Below are positions 1 through 8,077 of a DNA stretch of 64,000 nucleotides, in pieces (the first letter of the stretch is position 1; each line of letters begins with the position of its first letter). A program made the translations under genes and the position numbers. The stretch comes from Firm-08 sp045546995. Its GTDB lineage: Bacteria > Bacillota > Clostridia > Oscillospirales > QAKW01. The stretch lies in assembly GCA_045546995.1 (NCBI GenBank), contig JAZQDW010000056.1, positions 1 to 64,000 on the forward strand. The letters are read 5' to 3'. The notes beneath the pieces are model-generated. The model was given only the letters and a program-made list of their open reading frames with translations. It did not search any database and had not been told where the DNA came from.

Positions 1-133
1 CGTGCATCTCATCACCGAAGGTGTATATCATCAGCCGCAGGCTGCATTTCTTTTCGCAATGATGATATACAAAACTTCGTTTTGATGATATGCAATTCCT
101 GCGGAATTGATGATATACACGGCTTTCGCCGTG
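1..133. repeat. Tandem array of short variable-stem hairpins
   Basis: Five perfect mini-hairpins stand side by side: CACC/GGTG (13-23), CAGCC/GGCTG (32-44), AAAAC/GTTTT (71-83), AATTCC/GGAATT (94-108) and CACGGC/GCCGTG (118-133). Loops are 3-4 bases and contain TTC, GAA, GCA or TGC. Stems differ in sequence, but the linkers are constant: TATATCATC on the left, and its reverse complement GATGATATA(C) on the right, so the array flips orientation around 45-60. The window starts inside it. An open frame runs through it on the minus strand, but it looks like a by-product of the repeat. The 447 bases before the first gene hold only this array, one terminator and one promoter. Confidence 0.8.
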
Positions 134-205
134 ATTTATGTAAGAGTTCGAATTCATATTCAATAATGCCAAAAATATCTTTTTCGTAGCCCATAGACAT
201 ATTGG

Positions 206-245
206 AACGCAAGTATTGATACGATACTTGCGTTTCTTTTCTTTT
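206..245 (+). terminator. Rho-independent terminator
   Basis: Stem AACGCAAGTAT (206-216) pairs with ATACTTGCGTT (224-234) around a 7-base loop and is followed by a T-rich tract. It would end transcription arriving from the left edge. Confidence 0.65.
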
Positions 246-365
246 TATCAAAGATGCCCGTGGCACAAAGCTTTTCGGCATTTTCGTAAAAAAGATTAGT
301 TTCATTGTGGGAGAATAGTTTCAGCGTGAGTAAGAATAATTTCATTGTCAAAATTATAAATAGTA

Positions 366-394
366 TTGACCTGTGTATCTACAAATACTACAAT
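366..394 (+). promoter_or_regulatory. Sigma-A type promoter for the DUF6273 gene
   Basis: TTGACC (366-371), a 17-base spacer and TACAAT (389-394), about 50 bases before the start codon at 448. A TGTACA dyad lies just downstream at about 407-412. Confidence 0.6.
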
Positions 395-447
395 ATAAGT
401 ATACATTGTACATTTGTTTACTATAATGCGGAGAAAGGAAACACAAA

Positions 448-1137
448 ATGCAAAAAAAGAGTCTGTTTTTTGGGAGATTCCCCCAAGGGGAAAAAGGTGA
501 ATTACAACCTATAGAGTGGTTTGTTTTAAAAGAAGAGAACGAAAATAAACTGCTTATCAGCAAATATGCCCTTCTTTGTCGTGCCTTTCATAAAGGTTAT
601 AATGCTTGCTGGGAAACGTGTGATTTGCGCCAGTATTTAAATTCCGAATTTTATGATATTGCCTTTGATCAAAGTGAAAAAGACAGAATTGTCAAAACAA
701 AATTGAAGTCTTACATATTTAATTTTAATCCTATTAGTAATATTTTTGATAACTATCAAGAACCGACACAAGAAGAATTATACAACACCTTTCTCCAGTT
801 CATTGAGATGGCAGAAAATCCAACTTGTGAAACGGAGGATAGGGTTTTCTTGTTAAGCGCAGATGAGGTTTATGAGTATTTTTATGATTCTGCAGATGAA
901 GAAAAGTGTAGACAAACGCAATACGCAAGAAACCTCGATAATGTTGAAACTTCGTATTCTTCTGCCGATTATTGTTCTTGGTGGCTTCGCTCAGGCTTTG
1001 GTTCTTCGGTTTCGGCGCCAAACGCAACTCACGATAACAAGTTACGCGAAGTGGGGACATATACCGACAATTGGCACGATGAACACCCGATTTTTTATGG
1101 TGTTTGCGTGCGTCCTGCCATCATAATAAAAGATTGA
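448..1137 (+). CDS. DUF6273 domain protein
   Basis: 229 residues with no signal peptide or membrane segment. The whole protein matches the DUF6273 pattern: an N-terminal P-I-E-W-F-V-L strand, then LLISKYALLCRAFH, a WETCDLRQYLN segment, and a C-terminal WWLRSG...VCVRPAI tail. Such C-terminal tails occur in C-type-lectin/formylglycine-enzyme-like folds. The biochemical role is unknown; family members are often carried in variable regions of gut Firmicutes. The ATG at 448 follows a good ribosome site (GGAGAAAGGA). It is transcribed alone, with its own promoter. Base composition is clearly more AT-rich than the housekeeping genes further right, which fits an acquired gene. Confidence 0.75.
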   Translation: MQKKSLFFGRFPQGEKGELQPIEWFVLKEENENKLLISKYALLCRAFHKGYNACWETCDLRQYLNSEFYDIAFDQSEKDRIVKTKLKSYIFNFNPISNIFDNYQEPTQEELYNTFLQFIEMAENPTCETEDRVFLLSADEVYEYFYDSADEEKCRQTQYARNLDNVETSYSSADYCSWWLRSGFGSSVSAPNATHDNKLREVGTYTDNWHDEHPIFYGVCVRPAIIIKD

Positions 1138-1278
1138 GTTTTTTTGCAAACAACTATTCTTTAGGATGGTGTATCATATTATAATGAGAGATGGTTGCAT
1201 CCATCAAAAAGGTCGCACAGAAATGCAACTTTTGAAACCCGATGCAACTCGTATCAAAAAATGCGTTATAATTCAAAA

Positions 1279-1310
1279 GAGGGCTGATGCATCGCATCAG
1301 CCCTCTTTGA
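1279..1310 (+). terminator. Rho-independent terminator
   Basis: GAGGGCTGATGC (1279-1290), loop ATC, then GCATCAGCCCTC (1294-1305) and a short T run. It lies about 140 bases downstream of the DUF6273 stop; nothing else was recognised in that gap. Confidence 0.7.
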
Positions 1311-1334
1311 TTAAATTGGTTTCATCGTGACATG

Positions 1335-1363
1335 TTGCAATGATTTTTTGGTTGTGATATAAT
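1335..1363 (+). promoter_or_regulatory. Promoter for the small Cys-rich protein
   Basis: TTGCAA (1335-1340), 17-base spacer, perfect TATAAT (1358-1363), 22 bases before the GTG start at 1386. Confidence 0.7.
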
Positions 1364-1385
1364 AAAAAAACAGAGGTGAATTGTT

Positions 1386-1586
1386 GTGGATACGTTTTGC
1401 AAAAACAATGAACATCATTTTGTCGATTTGGTTCATTATACACACGGTTCTGAATGCCATTGCAGAAAATGCGGCTTGGTAGTAAAATTCAATCGAGGAT
1501 GGCCTGAAAGAATCGAGCCTGAAGAAATGGCCGAATTTTTGAGAAAATATAAAGGCAGTACCGTTGAACTTTTGCCGCAAAAATAA
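1386..1586 (+). CDS. Small zinc-finger-like protein
   Basis: 66 residues starting with GTG, preceded by AGAGGTG at a normal distance. A single knuckle C-H-C-R-K-C-G lies at about residues 26-32 and could bind a metal together with the HH pair at residues 10-11. The C-terminal half is charged and probably helical (EPEEMAEFLRKY). No family was recognised. It may be co-transcribed with the membrane protein that follows after about 25 bases. It could be a small DNA- or protein-binding factor; function unknown. Confidence 0.6.
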   Translation: MDTFCKNNEHHFVDLVHYTHGSECHCRKCGLVVKFNRGWPERIEPEEMAEFLRKYKGSTVELLPQK

Positions 1587-1611
1587 TAATGAAGCTGGGG
1601 AGTTGTCATAA

Positions 1612-2331
1612 TTGAGACTTAAGAAAAATCAGTCTATCGAACAATATGTGTGCACAAAAATACGTGTGGAACCTATTTTCCGTTATGCTTTGATCGCATC
1701 CTTTCTTTTAGGGTGCATTATCGGTTTTGTATTGATGCAGGATTATGACAATCACAAAATGGCCTGGTTTGTGTTTTGCGTGATGTTGTGGCTGGTCGCT
1801 TTGATTATTTATTTTGGATCTTACTATCCGTTTTATCGTTCGGTGATTTGGTCACGAAAAAACGGAATCGATTTAGTAAGCGAAATCAATTCCGAAAAAG
1901 TCGTAATATCACGGTCGCCGGTTGCACTGATTCCGTATTCTCTAATTGCCTGGGTTTATCTCGATCCGATTTCGGAAAACGACAGTGAACTGTCGGATGG
2001 CGTACTGAAGATCCATTGCAAAGATGGCACCGTGTTTAAAATCGAATCGAATGCGGATGATTGGTACGAAATAATTGTTGCCGCGATTCCGGAAGTTATC
2101 AGCGGCGTTGGCCCGGAAAAACTACGGCAATATTTGCAAATGAATCCCGCAGTAAAGATGAAACAAGATCAAACCAAAAGTGCGTGGGGCATAGTTTTAT
2201 TGCTTCTTTGGGCAGGGCTTGTTGCAATCAGCATCATAAACAGAGGCATTACTCCTATGGGGGTCATTCTTCAGGCGGCGTTGCTCTTTGGCGGAATTTG
2301 GCTGTTATGGAAGGGAAAACGCGTGCATTAA
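1612..2331 (+). CDS. Unknown four-helix membrane protein
   Basis: 239 residues with a TTG start preceded by GGGGAG. Hydrophobic segments lie at about residues 24-44, 51-72, 190-208 and 213-233. They enclose a soluble domain (about 75-185) containing a beta-rich stretch resembling a PH-like fold, with the sequence HCKDGTVFKIESNADDWYE. The topology (two helices, soluble domain, two helices) suggests a small membrane-anchored protein with its middle domain in the cytoplasm, but this is inference. No family was recognised. Confidence 0.6.
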   Translation: MRLKKNQSIEQYVCTKIRVEPIFRYALIASFLLGCIIGFVLMQDYDNHKMAWFVFCVMLWLVALIIYFGSYYPFYRSVIWSRKNGIDLVSEINSEKVVISRSPVALIPYSLIAWVYLDPISENDSELSDGVLKIHCKDGTVFKIESNADDWYEIIVAAIPEVISGVGPEKLRQYLQMNPAVKMKQDQTKSAWGIVLLLLWAGLVAISIINRGITPMGVILQAALLFGGIWLLWKGKRVH

Positions 2332-2359
2332 CACGTCAATGACCAAAGATAACCATATA

Positions 2360-2394
2360 AAAAGCAAGGTATACTGCTTGTATACCTTGCTTTT
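2360..2394. terminator. Bidirectional terminator
   Basis: Perfect 14-bp stem AAAAGCAAGGTATA/TATACCTTGCTTTT around a 7-base loop, between two convergent genes. T runs follow on both strands. Confidence 0.8.
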
Positions 2395-2399
2395 ATATT

Positions 2400-3197
2400 T
2401 TATTTAAAATAATATGTATATGAATTCCATGCCGGGGCATTTTCTATATCGCCAATGTTCGGTGATTTGTCCCAATCGATTTGTTCATATAAAACAAACC
2501 ATTTTTTGGTGTTTTTATACATTGCTTTAATGATCAAATGACCATTACTATCGGTCTTTCTTTCGTAAATGGTTAACGTATGTCCCTCGACATTAATTGC
2601 ATCGTTATTTACGATTGAATAACTGTGAGATTGAGTTATATTATTAAATTCTTTGTGATTATCGGTATGACTTTCAAAACGATTATACATATTGAAGAGA
2701 TTATTCTTGAACTCCCAAATTCGGTGTTGTTTGCCATATTCGGCGTAAGTCGCGCTTTGATTTGGGAATGAATATTCGGTAATTTCGATCCACTTTGTCA
2801 TTTCGCCGCTGTTATAAAATCCATAATTATCTGCATTGAAGTAGTTGGGATCTTCTTCTTGACATCGTGTGCAGAATCCTTCTTCATAATTATGGCCTAA
2901 CGGTTCATCTACTGTTTTATTGCAATTTGTACATGTGATAGGCATTGTACAAGTTGCTGGTGCATAATCATGTTCGAGCGTTGTGCCTTCGGTGATATTA
3001 CACACGGTACATGTTTTTGGAGTTGTGCAAGTTGCATCTGTAAATTGATGGTCACTTCTAAGGTTGCTTGTTTTATCGCAAAGAGAACATTTACGTGGGG
3101 TGATACAAGTGCCGCCCGTCCAATTGTGTTCGTGTCCGCATGCACACGTCGAAAGCATTAAGATAATTAATAGCGAGCAAATCAATGTTTTTCTCAT
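2400..3197 (-). CDS. Lipoprotein with Cys-rich GH-x-W repeats
   Basis: 265 residues. The start at 3197 is chosen because TAAGGAGG lies directly upstream and the protein then begins with a lipoprotein-type signal (MRKTLICSLLIILMLSTCAC). About four repeats follow at residues 22-110, each like H-x-[WFY]-x3-T-C-x2-P-x2-C-x2-C-x(5-8), a known zinc-ribbon-like repeat of clostridial exported proteins. The C-terminal half (about 115-265) is a beta-rich domain of unknown family. The protein is probably anchored outside the cell; a binding role is plausible but unproven. In-frame codons continue upstream of the chosen start but cross a hairpin and have no ribosome site. Confidence 0.65.
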   Translation of the reverse strand: MRKTLICSLLIILMLSTCACGHEHNWTGGTCITPRKCSLCDKTSNLRSDHQFTDATCTTPKTCTVCNITEGTTLEHDYAPATCTMPITCTNCNKTVDEPLGHNYEEGFCTRCQEEDPNYFNADNYGFYNSGEMTKWIEITEYSFPNQSATYAEYGKQHRIWEFKNNLFNMYNRFESHTDNHKEFNNITQSHSYSIVNNDAINVEGHTLTIYERKTDSNGHLIIKAMYKNTKKWFVLYEQIDWDKSPNIGDIENAPAWNSYTYYFK

Positions 3198-3210
3198 ATT
3201 TTCCTCCTTA

Positions 3211-3243
3211 AAATAAAAAGTGCGCCAACCGAAGTCAACGCAC
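3211..3243 (-). terminator. Terminator-like attenuator upstream of the lipoprotein gene
   Basis: On the minus strand GTGCGTTGAC pairs with GTTGGCGCAC (some G-T pairs) around a C(TTCG)G tetraloop, then TTTTTATTT. The hairpin ends directly before the AAGGAGG of the lipoprotein gene, so it lies in its leader. Further upstream is a long-range dyad CTACACAAT (3299-3307) with ATTGTGTAG (3347-3355). This 3198-3508 stretch holds no recognisable gene. Confidence 0.55.
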
Positions 3244-3470
3244 CGAAAAACGCAGACTCCAATTGTCGCCAAACAATCTATTCGAAGCATAGGTGAAACT
3301 ACACAATCAAACGGGAGCTGCATTTTTACCAAAATGAGTTCGATTAATTGTGTAGCAAAAAAGGTGTATTATCTTAAAAAAGAAAAACACCTAAAACTAC
3401 GAATATTCAGATTGTTTGTAAAAAATTTTACAACATTTTTAGACGATTTGCAAGTGCTTTTTTGAAATAA

Positions 3471-3503
3471 AAAAACAAGGCTACCAAAGATAGCCTTGTT
3501 TTT
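3471..3503 (-). terminator. Terminator of the EamA transporter gene
   Basis: Perfect 13-bp stem AAAAACAAGGCTA/TAGCCTTGTTTTT with a 7-base loop, 6 bases after the stop codon. Confidence 0.8.
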
Positions 3504-3508
3504 ATATA

Positions 3509-4399
3509 TTATTTCTTCTCCGGCAGGGGGATCTGTACCAGAATCACTGCAATAAATACCAGAGCGCATCCTATCAATTGCCGTGGGGTGACCTGCCCGT
3601 TGCCGATAATGCCCATCTTCCAGAAAACGTATCCGGACAGAGTGGCAAATACCGCCTCCAACGAGCCGATGAGGCTGACCATAAACGGATCTGTAAATTT
3701 CTGCGCCAAAATCTGCAGGGTGTAGGCCACGCCGCTGGACAGCACGCCTGTGTATACGATGGGGAGCCATGCGGATAAAACCGCTTGCGGCGCACTGGGG
3801 CCTGCAATCAGCGCCGCCACCAGACTCAACACACCGCACACTAAAAACTGGATGCAGGACATTTTAACGCCGTCCACCTTGGGAGAAAAATGGTCAATGA
3901 CCATGATGTGCGCCGTGAAAGCGATGGCGCACAGCAGGACCAATAAATCGCCGATCTCCAATGTAAATCCGTCGGTCATACACAGCAGATAAAACCCAAC
4001 GGTACTCAGCGCCACACCGGGCCAAACGATCCACGCCGGCTTTTTGCCGAACAGCAATCCTGCCACCGGAACAAAAATGACGTATAGGGTGGTGATAAAT
4101 CCTGCCTTGGCGGTGGTGGTATATACGATGCCGTATTGTTGCAGGGCAGAGGCGATAAATAAAATAACGCCACAGAAAATGCCGCCCAGCCACAGCGTCT
4201 TGCGATCTCCGCTTTTTTCTTTTTTGGAAAACAGGGCAATGACGGGTAGCAGTACCACCGCGCCCAATAAATATCTCGCCGCCATAAAGGATAACGGATC
4301 CACGTTGTCCATGGCGTTGCTTTGCGCTACAAATGCCGTGCCCCAGATCAGGGCGGTCAGCAGCATCATTAAATTTCCTTTCAGCTTTTGACCTTTCAT
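3509..4399 (-). CDS. EamA/DMT family transporter
   Basis: 296 residues with about ten hydrophobic segments in two tandem EamA halves (about 8-140 and 150-290). The signature ALIWGTAFVAQ near the N-terminus and the SLEAVFATLSGYVFW motif in the second half are typical of drug/metabolite exporters of the inner membrane. The substrate cannot be told. The start at 4399 is set by TGGAGGA just upstream; the frame extends further but into the promoter region. It is a single-gene unit with its own promoter and terminator, divergent from galT. Confidence 0.88.
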   Translation of the reverse strand: MKGQKLKGNLMMLLTALIWGTAFVAQSNAMDNVDPLSFMAARYLLGAVVLLPVIALFSKKEKSGDRKTLWLGGIFCGVILFIASALQQYGIVYTTTAKAGFITTLYVIFVPVAGLLFGKKPAWIVWPGVALSTVGFYLLCMTDGFTLEIGDLLVLLCAIAFTAHIMVIDHFSPKVDGVKMSCIQFLVCGVLSLVAALIAGPSAPQAVLSAWLPIVYTGVLSSGVAYTLQILAQKFTDPFMVSLIGSLEAVFATLSGYVFWKMGIIGNGQVTPRQLIGCALVFIAVILVQIPLPEKK

Positions 4400-4427
4400 A
4401 GATTCCTCCATATGAAATATAGTATAG

Positions 4428-4456
4428 ATGTTACCATATCCTGCACTTTTCGTCAA
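4428..4456 (-). promoter_or_regulatory. Promoter for the EamA gene
   Basis: Minus-strand TTGACG (4456-4451), 17-base spacer, TAACAT (4433-4428). Confidence 0.6.
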
Positions 4457-4466
4457 GAAACGGGGG

Positions 4467-4495
4467 TGGAAAAATGAAAAAAGATATGTTATAAT
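4467..4495 (+). promoter_or_regulatory. Probable promoter for galT
   Basis: Perfect TATAAT (4490-4495) with a poor -35 (TGGAAA, 17 bases upstream), about 34 bases before the chosen galT start. Confidence 0.45.
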
Positions 4496-4528
4496 ATATT
4501 GAATCATGTTTTAAGGGAGAGAATGAAT

Positions 4529-6019
4529 ATGCCTTATAATGCAATTTCTGATTTGGTTGAATACGGTATCCGTTGCAATCTGTTGCGGGTGGAGGATGCG
4601 ATCTTCGTTACCAACAGCCTGATTGCCGCCTTCGGGCTGTCCGACTATGCCCCGGACAGAGCGGCGGAGGAACGCCCCCTGGAGGAAATTCTGGATGAAC
4701 TGCTGGAGGCCGCGGCCAAGCTGGGGCTGATCGACGGTGAAAGCCAGACCGAACGGGATTTGTTTGATGCCAAACTGATGGGTCTGATGATGCCCCGTCC
4801 CAGTCAGGTCATTGACGAGTTCTGGGCGGACTATGAGGAGGATCCGGTGCTGGCCACCGACCGCTATTACCGTTTGAGCCAGGACAGTGACTATATCCGC
4901 CGCTATCGTATTGCCAAGGATATCAAATGGCAAACACCCACGGCTTACGGTGATCTGGATATCACCATCAATTTGTCTAAGCCCGAAAAGGATCCTAAGG
5001 CCATTGCCGCCGCCCTCAGCGCTAAGCAGAGCAGTTATCCTGCCTGCGCCCTGTGTAAGGAAAACGAGGGTTATGCCGGCAGAATGAATCCGGCCGCCCG
5101 TCAAAATCACCGTATCATTCCCTTGCGTCTGGCAGGGGAGGACTGGTATCTGCAGTATTCTCCTTATGTATATTACAACGAACATTGCATCGTCCTGTGC
5201 GGTGAGCACACTCCGATGAAGATCACCCGCAAGACCTTTGAACGGTTGTTGGATTTCACCGATAGATTTCCGCACTATTTTCTCGGCTCCAATGCGGATC
5301 TTCCCATCGTGGGCGGTTCTATTTTGACGCACGATCATTTTCAGGGCGGTCATTATACCTTCCCTATGGAACGGGCGCCCATCGTTCATCCCGTTACCTT
5401 TACCGGCTTTGAGGACGTCAGTGCCGGTATTGTCAAATGGCCGTTGAGCGTGCTGCGACTTCGCTGTGCGGATAAGGAGCGTTTGGTCGAGCTGGCAGAC
5501 AAAATTTTGGTCGCCTGGCGCGGCTATACGAATGAAGAGGCGTTCATCTTTGCTCATACCGACGGCGCAGATCATAACACCATCACCCCCATCGCCCGTA
5601 GACGGGATGAGGATTTTGAACTGGATCTGGTGTTGCGCAATAACATAACCACGGAGGAGCATCCCTTGGGCGTGTATCATCCCCATGCGGAGCTGCACCA
5701 TATTAAAAAGGAAAATATCGGGTTGATCGAGGTGCTGGGCCTTGCCGTATTGCCCGCTCGCCTGAAACAGGAGATCGCCGAGCTGCGTACCGCTATTTTG
5801 GAGGGACGGGACATATCCGACGACGAGACCCTTGCTAAGCATAAGCCTTGGGTGGACGAATTCACCGCCCGGTACGAACGTCTGGACGAAAGCAATATCG
5901 ATCAGGTATTGCAGGACGAGGTGGGCGCTGTGTTCTGTCAGGTGCTGGAGCACGCGGGCGTGTATAAAAATGTGGATGCCTTCGTAAAATTTACTGAATA
6001 CGTAAATCAGTTGGTGTAA
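4529..6019 (+). CDS. galT: UDP-glucose--hexose-1-phosphate uridylyltransferase, Firmicute class
   Basis: 496 residues. GalT swaps UMP between UDP-glucose and galactose-1-phosphate in the Leloir pathway. The sequence follows the longer Firmicute class: NHRIIPLRLAGEDWYLQYSPYVYYNEHC at about residue 195, then the active-site block GGSILTHDHFQGGHY with the H-x-H pair, and GVYHPHAELHHIKKENIGLIEVLGLAVLP near residue 395. ATG 4529 is preferred because AGGGAGA ends about nine bases upstream; TTG 4499 and ATG 4523 are in-frame alternatives. galK and galE are not beside it. It is followed after one base by the first LCP gene, so they probably form one transcript. Confidence 0.92.
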   Translation: MPYNAISDLVEYGIRCNLLRVEDAIFVTNSLIAAFGLSDYAPDRAAEERPLEEILDELLEAAAKLGLIDGESQTERDLFDAKLMGLMMPRPSQVIDEFWADYEEDPVLATDRYYRLSQDSDYIRRYRIAKDIKWQTPTAYGDLDITINLSKPEKDPKAIAAALSAKQSSYPACALCKENEGYAGRMNPAARQNHRIIPLRLAGEDWYLQYSPYVYYNEHCIVLCGEHTPMKITRKTFERLLDFTDRFPHYFLGSNADLPIVGGSILTHDHFQGGHYTFPMERAPIVHPVTFTGFEDVSAGIVKWPLSVLRLRCADKERLVELADKILVAWRGYTNEEAFIFAHTDGADHNTITPIARRRDEDFELDLVLRNNITTEEHPLGVYHPHAELHHIKKENIGLIEVLGLAVLPARLKQEIAELRTAILEGRDISDDETLAKHKPWVDEFTARYERLDESNIDQVLQDEVGAVFCQVLEHAGVYKNVDAFVKFTEYVNQLV

Positions 6020-6020
6020 A

Positions 6021-7007
6021 ATGAAAAAAATCAGTTTCACCCTTGGCCCGCGCGGTAAAAAAGTCTTGAAGGCGCTTGGGTTGTTCGGGATTACCATCGT
6101 TTGTCTTTGCCTGATCAGCGCCCTGGCGCTTGGCGCCATCGGTCTGGGCGTGTACAGCTATGTCTTTTCAAAGTTCGAGCCGGAAACGGTCAAGATCAAA
6201 ACGGAAAATATCGCAATTTCTGAGAAGGCGCCGCAAACCAAAATGAAACATATTGCCGTATTCGGCATCGATACCGATGGTGAGGGTACGGGACGCTCGG
6301 ACACCATTATGATCTTTACGGTGGATCAAGAGAATAAACAACTCAAGCTCAGCAGTATCCTCCGCGACAGCTACGTTTCGGTCAAGGGGCACGATCAGGA
6401 TAAGATCAATCACGCCTTTGCCTACGGGGGCGCAGAGCTGGCGCTCCATACCATCAACAGTAATTTTAATATGAATATTTCTGAGTACGTGGCTTTGGAT
6501 TTTCGTGATTTCGTGCAGATTATCGATATGCTGGGCGGCGTGGATCTGGAGCTGACGGCGCAGGAATGCGAGCAGATCAATCTCGGCGCAAAATTCATCG
6601 ATCCCTCGGCAGGAACTGTGCCGTTGGGCGGCAACGTCCATCTCAACGGTGCGCAGGCTATCACCTATTCCCGTATCCGTAAAATTGACAGTGAAGTGGA
6701 ACGCACCGCCCGTCAACGGCGTTTGATCCAGCAATTGGCCTACAAGCTGAAAAATCAAAATCTGACGGACTATCCGAAGCTGATCAGGGATTTTCTTCCA
6801 CTGATGGAAACCAGCCTTACGGAGGGCGAATTGTTAAATCTGGCAATGGACGTACTTGCCTGCGATCCCGATATTAAGCAATATACGTTGCCGGGTGATG
6901 CAGATGAGCCATGGGGCGGCACTTACGACGGCTTTTGGTGCTGGCGTTTTGACATTCCTGCCGCCGCCCAACGTTGGCATAATTTTTTGAAAACAAAAGT
7001 TGAGTGA
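6021..7007 (+). CDS. LytR-CpsA-Psr (LCP) family protein, copy 1
   Basis: 328 residues. LCP enzymes transfer polyprenyl-phosphate-linked glycopolymers (teichoic acid, capsule) onto peptidoglycan at the outer face of the membrane. There is an N-terminal membrane anchor at about 18-45, then the LCP domain: FGIDTDGEGTGRSDTIM, the Arg-containing RDSYVSV, and near residue 210 LNGAQAITYSRIRKIDSEVERTARQ. The start lies one base after the galT stop. A near-identical arrangement follows in the next gene, so this is a tandem duplication. Confidence 0.9.
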   Translation: MKKISFTLGPRGKKVLKALGLFGITIVCLCLISALALGAIGLGVYSYVFSKFEPETVKIKTENIAISEKAPQTKMKHIAVFGIDTDGEGTGRSDTIMIFTVDQENKQLKLSSILRDSYVSVKGHDQDKINHAFAYGGAELALHTINSNFNMNISEYVALDFRDFVQIIDMLGGVDLELTAQECEQINLGAKFIDPSAGTVPLGGNVHLNGAQAITYSRIRKIDSEVERTARQRRLIQQLAYKLKNQNLTDYPKLIRDFLPLMETSLTEGELLNLAMDVLACDPDIKQYTLPGDADEPWGGTYDGFWCWRFDIPAAAQRWHNFLKTKVE

Positions 7008-7012
7008 AAAAT

Positions 7013-8077
7013 ATGGAAAAGCAAACCTTGACCCGTGAAGAACGGGCCCGCATCGCCGCACGGCGGCGTACGGCACAACTGGGTCAGTATCCCGGGGGAG
7101 AAAGACAGCCATCGCCCCGCCCGTCCCACAAAAAAAGAAGAAAAAAGAAAAAGCATACCGCTTTGGCGGTATGCTTGGTCGTGGTGGCTGTTTTGGTGCT
7201 GTGCGTGGTTGGTGTGATCAATTTTGTGCTGGGTGACTATCATAAGGCAGAAACCTTTTCAGCCAAGGATTTGGCGGTTTCCGCCGATGCTCCCTCCGGA
7301 TTGCGGCATATTGCTGTATTCGGCGTAGACAGCTATGATCAGTTGGAGGGGCGTGCGGACAGCACCATGGTCATCACTATGGATAAAAAGCATCGACAGA
7401 TCAAATTAACTTCCATTCAGCGGGACAGCTATCTGCCGGTCAAGGATCACGGTAATGATAAGCTGACGCACGCCTTTGCCTACGGTGGGGCCGAATTGAT
7501 GTTGCACACCATCAATAGCAACTTTGATATGAACGTCACCGATTACGTGGTGCTCGACTATAAGGACGTTGCCGATATGGTGGATATTATGGGCGGTCTG
7601 GTGCTTGATATTTCCGAGTCGGAACGAAAAGAACTGAACCGTATCTGCCTTGAAATGGATCCCACTCACGAACAGGTAGAGGAATCGGGGGAACAATATC
7701 TGGACGGTTTGCAGGTCACGGCCTTTGCCCGTATCCGCAAAATCGACTCCGAGACACAGCGCACTGCCCGACAACGGTTGGTTTTAGGCAAGTTATTTGA
7801 AAAAATGAAGCAAAAAAATGTGGCGGATTATCCTGATTTGCTGCGCAAGCTTGCGGCCGTTCCTACCTGCTCGCTGAGCAAGCAGGAGCTGATTTCACTG
7901 GCAACGCAGGCCTTGACCTATGATACGCAGGTGCGTCAGTACGTCATTCCGTCCGCAGAGGACGACGCCATCGGTGGTAGCTATTCCGGCTTTTGGTGTT
8001 GGCGTTACGATATCGACGCCGCTAAAGAAAGATGGCATACTTTCCTCAAAGAGGATGTCTCTGTTGAAGAAAACTAG
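7013..8077 (+). CDS. LytR-CpsA-Psr (LCP) family protein, copy 2
   Basis: 354 residues. An Arg/Lys-rich cytoplasmic tail (residues 1-45, ending KKRRKKKKH) precedes one transmembrane helix (about 46-70) and the LCP domain. The domain carries GVDSYDQLEGRADSTMV, RDSYLPVKDHG and AFARIRKIDSETQRTARQR. It is clearly paralogous to the preceding gene: HAFAYGGAEL-LHTINSNF-MN and the FWCWR C-terminus are shared. ATG 7013 is preferred; an in-frame GTG at 7004 overlaps the previous stop. Its stop codon TAG shares the four bases CTAG with the convergent gene's stop. Confidence 0.88.
   Translation: MEKQTLTREERARIAARRRTAQLGQYPGGERQPSPRPSHKKRRKKKKHTALAVCLVVVAVLVLCVVGVINFVLGDYHKAETFSAKDLAVSADAPSGLRHIAVFGVDSYDQLEGRADSTMVITMDKKHRQIKLTSIQRDSYLPVKDHGNDKLTHAFAYGGAELMLHTINSNFDMNVTDYVVLDYKDVADMVDIMGGLVLDISESERKELNRICLEMDPTHEQVEESGEQYLDGLQVTAFARIRKIDSETQRTARQRLVLGKLFEKMKQKNVADYPDLLRKLAAVPTCSLSKQELISLATQALTYDTQVRQYVIPSAEDDAIGGSYSGFWCWRYDIDAAKERWHTFLKEDVSVEEN

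Noticed and set aside
1..133. CRISPR array
   Set aside because: The constant units are about 10 bases, spacers are self-complementary, and there are no cas genes. It is a hairpin array, not CRISPR.
12..305. 97-codon frame on the minus strand through the hairpin array
   Set aside because: Much of it translates the repeat linkers and hairpins, its start lacks a ribosome site and it crosses a strong terminator. More likely a by-product of the repeat.
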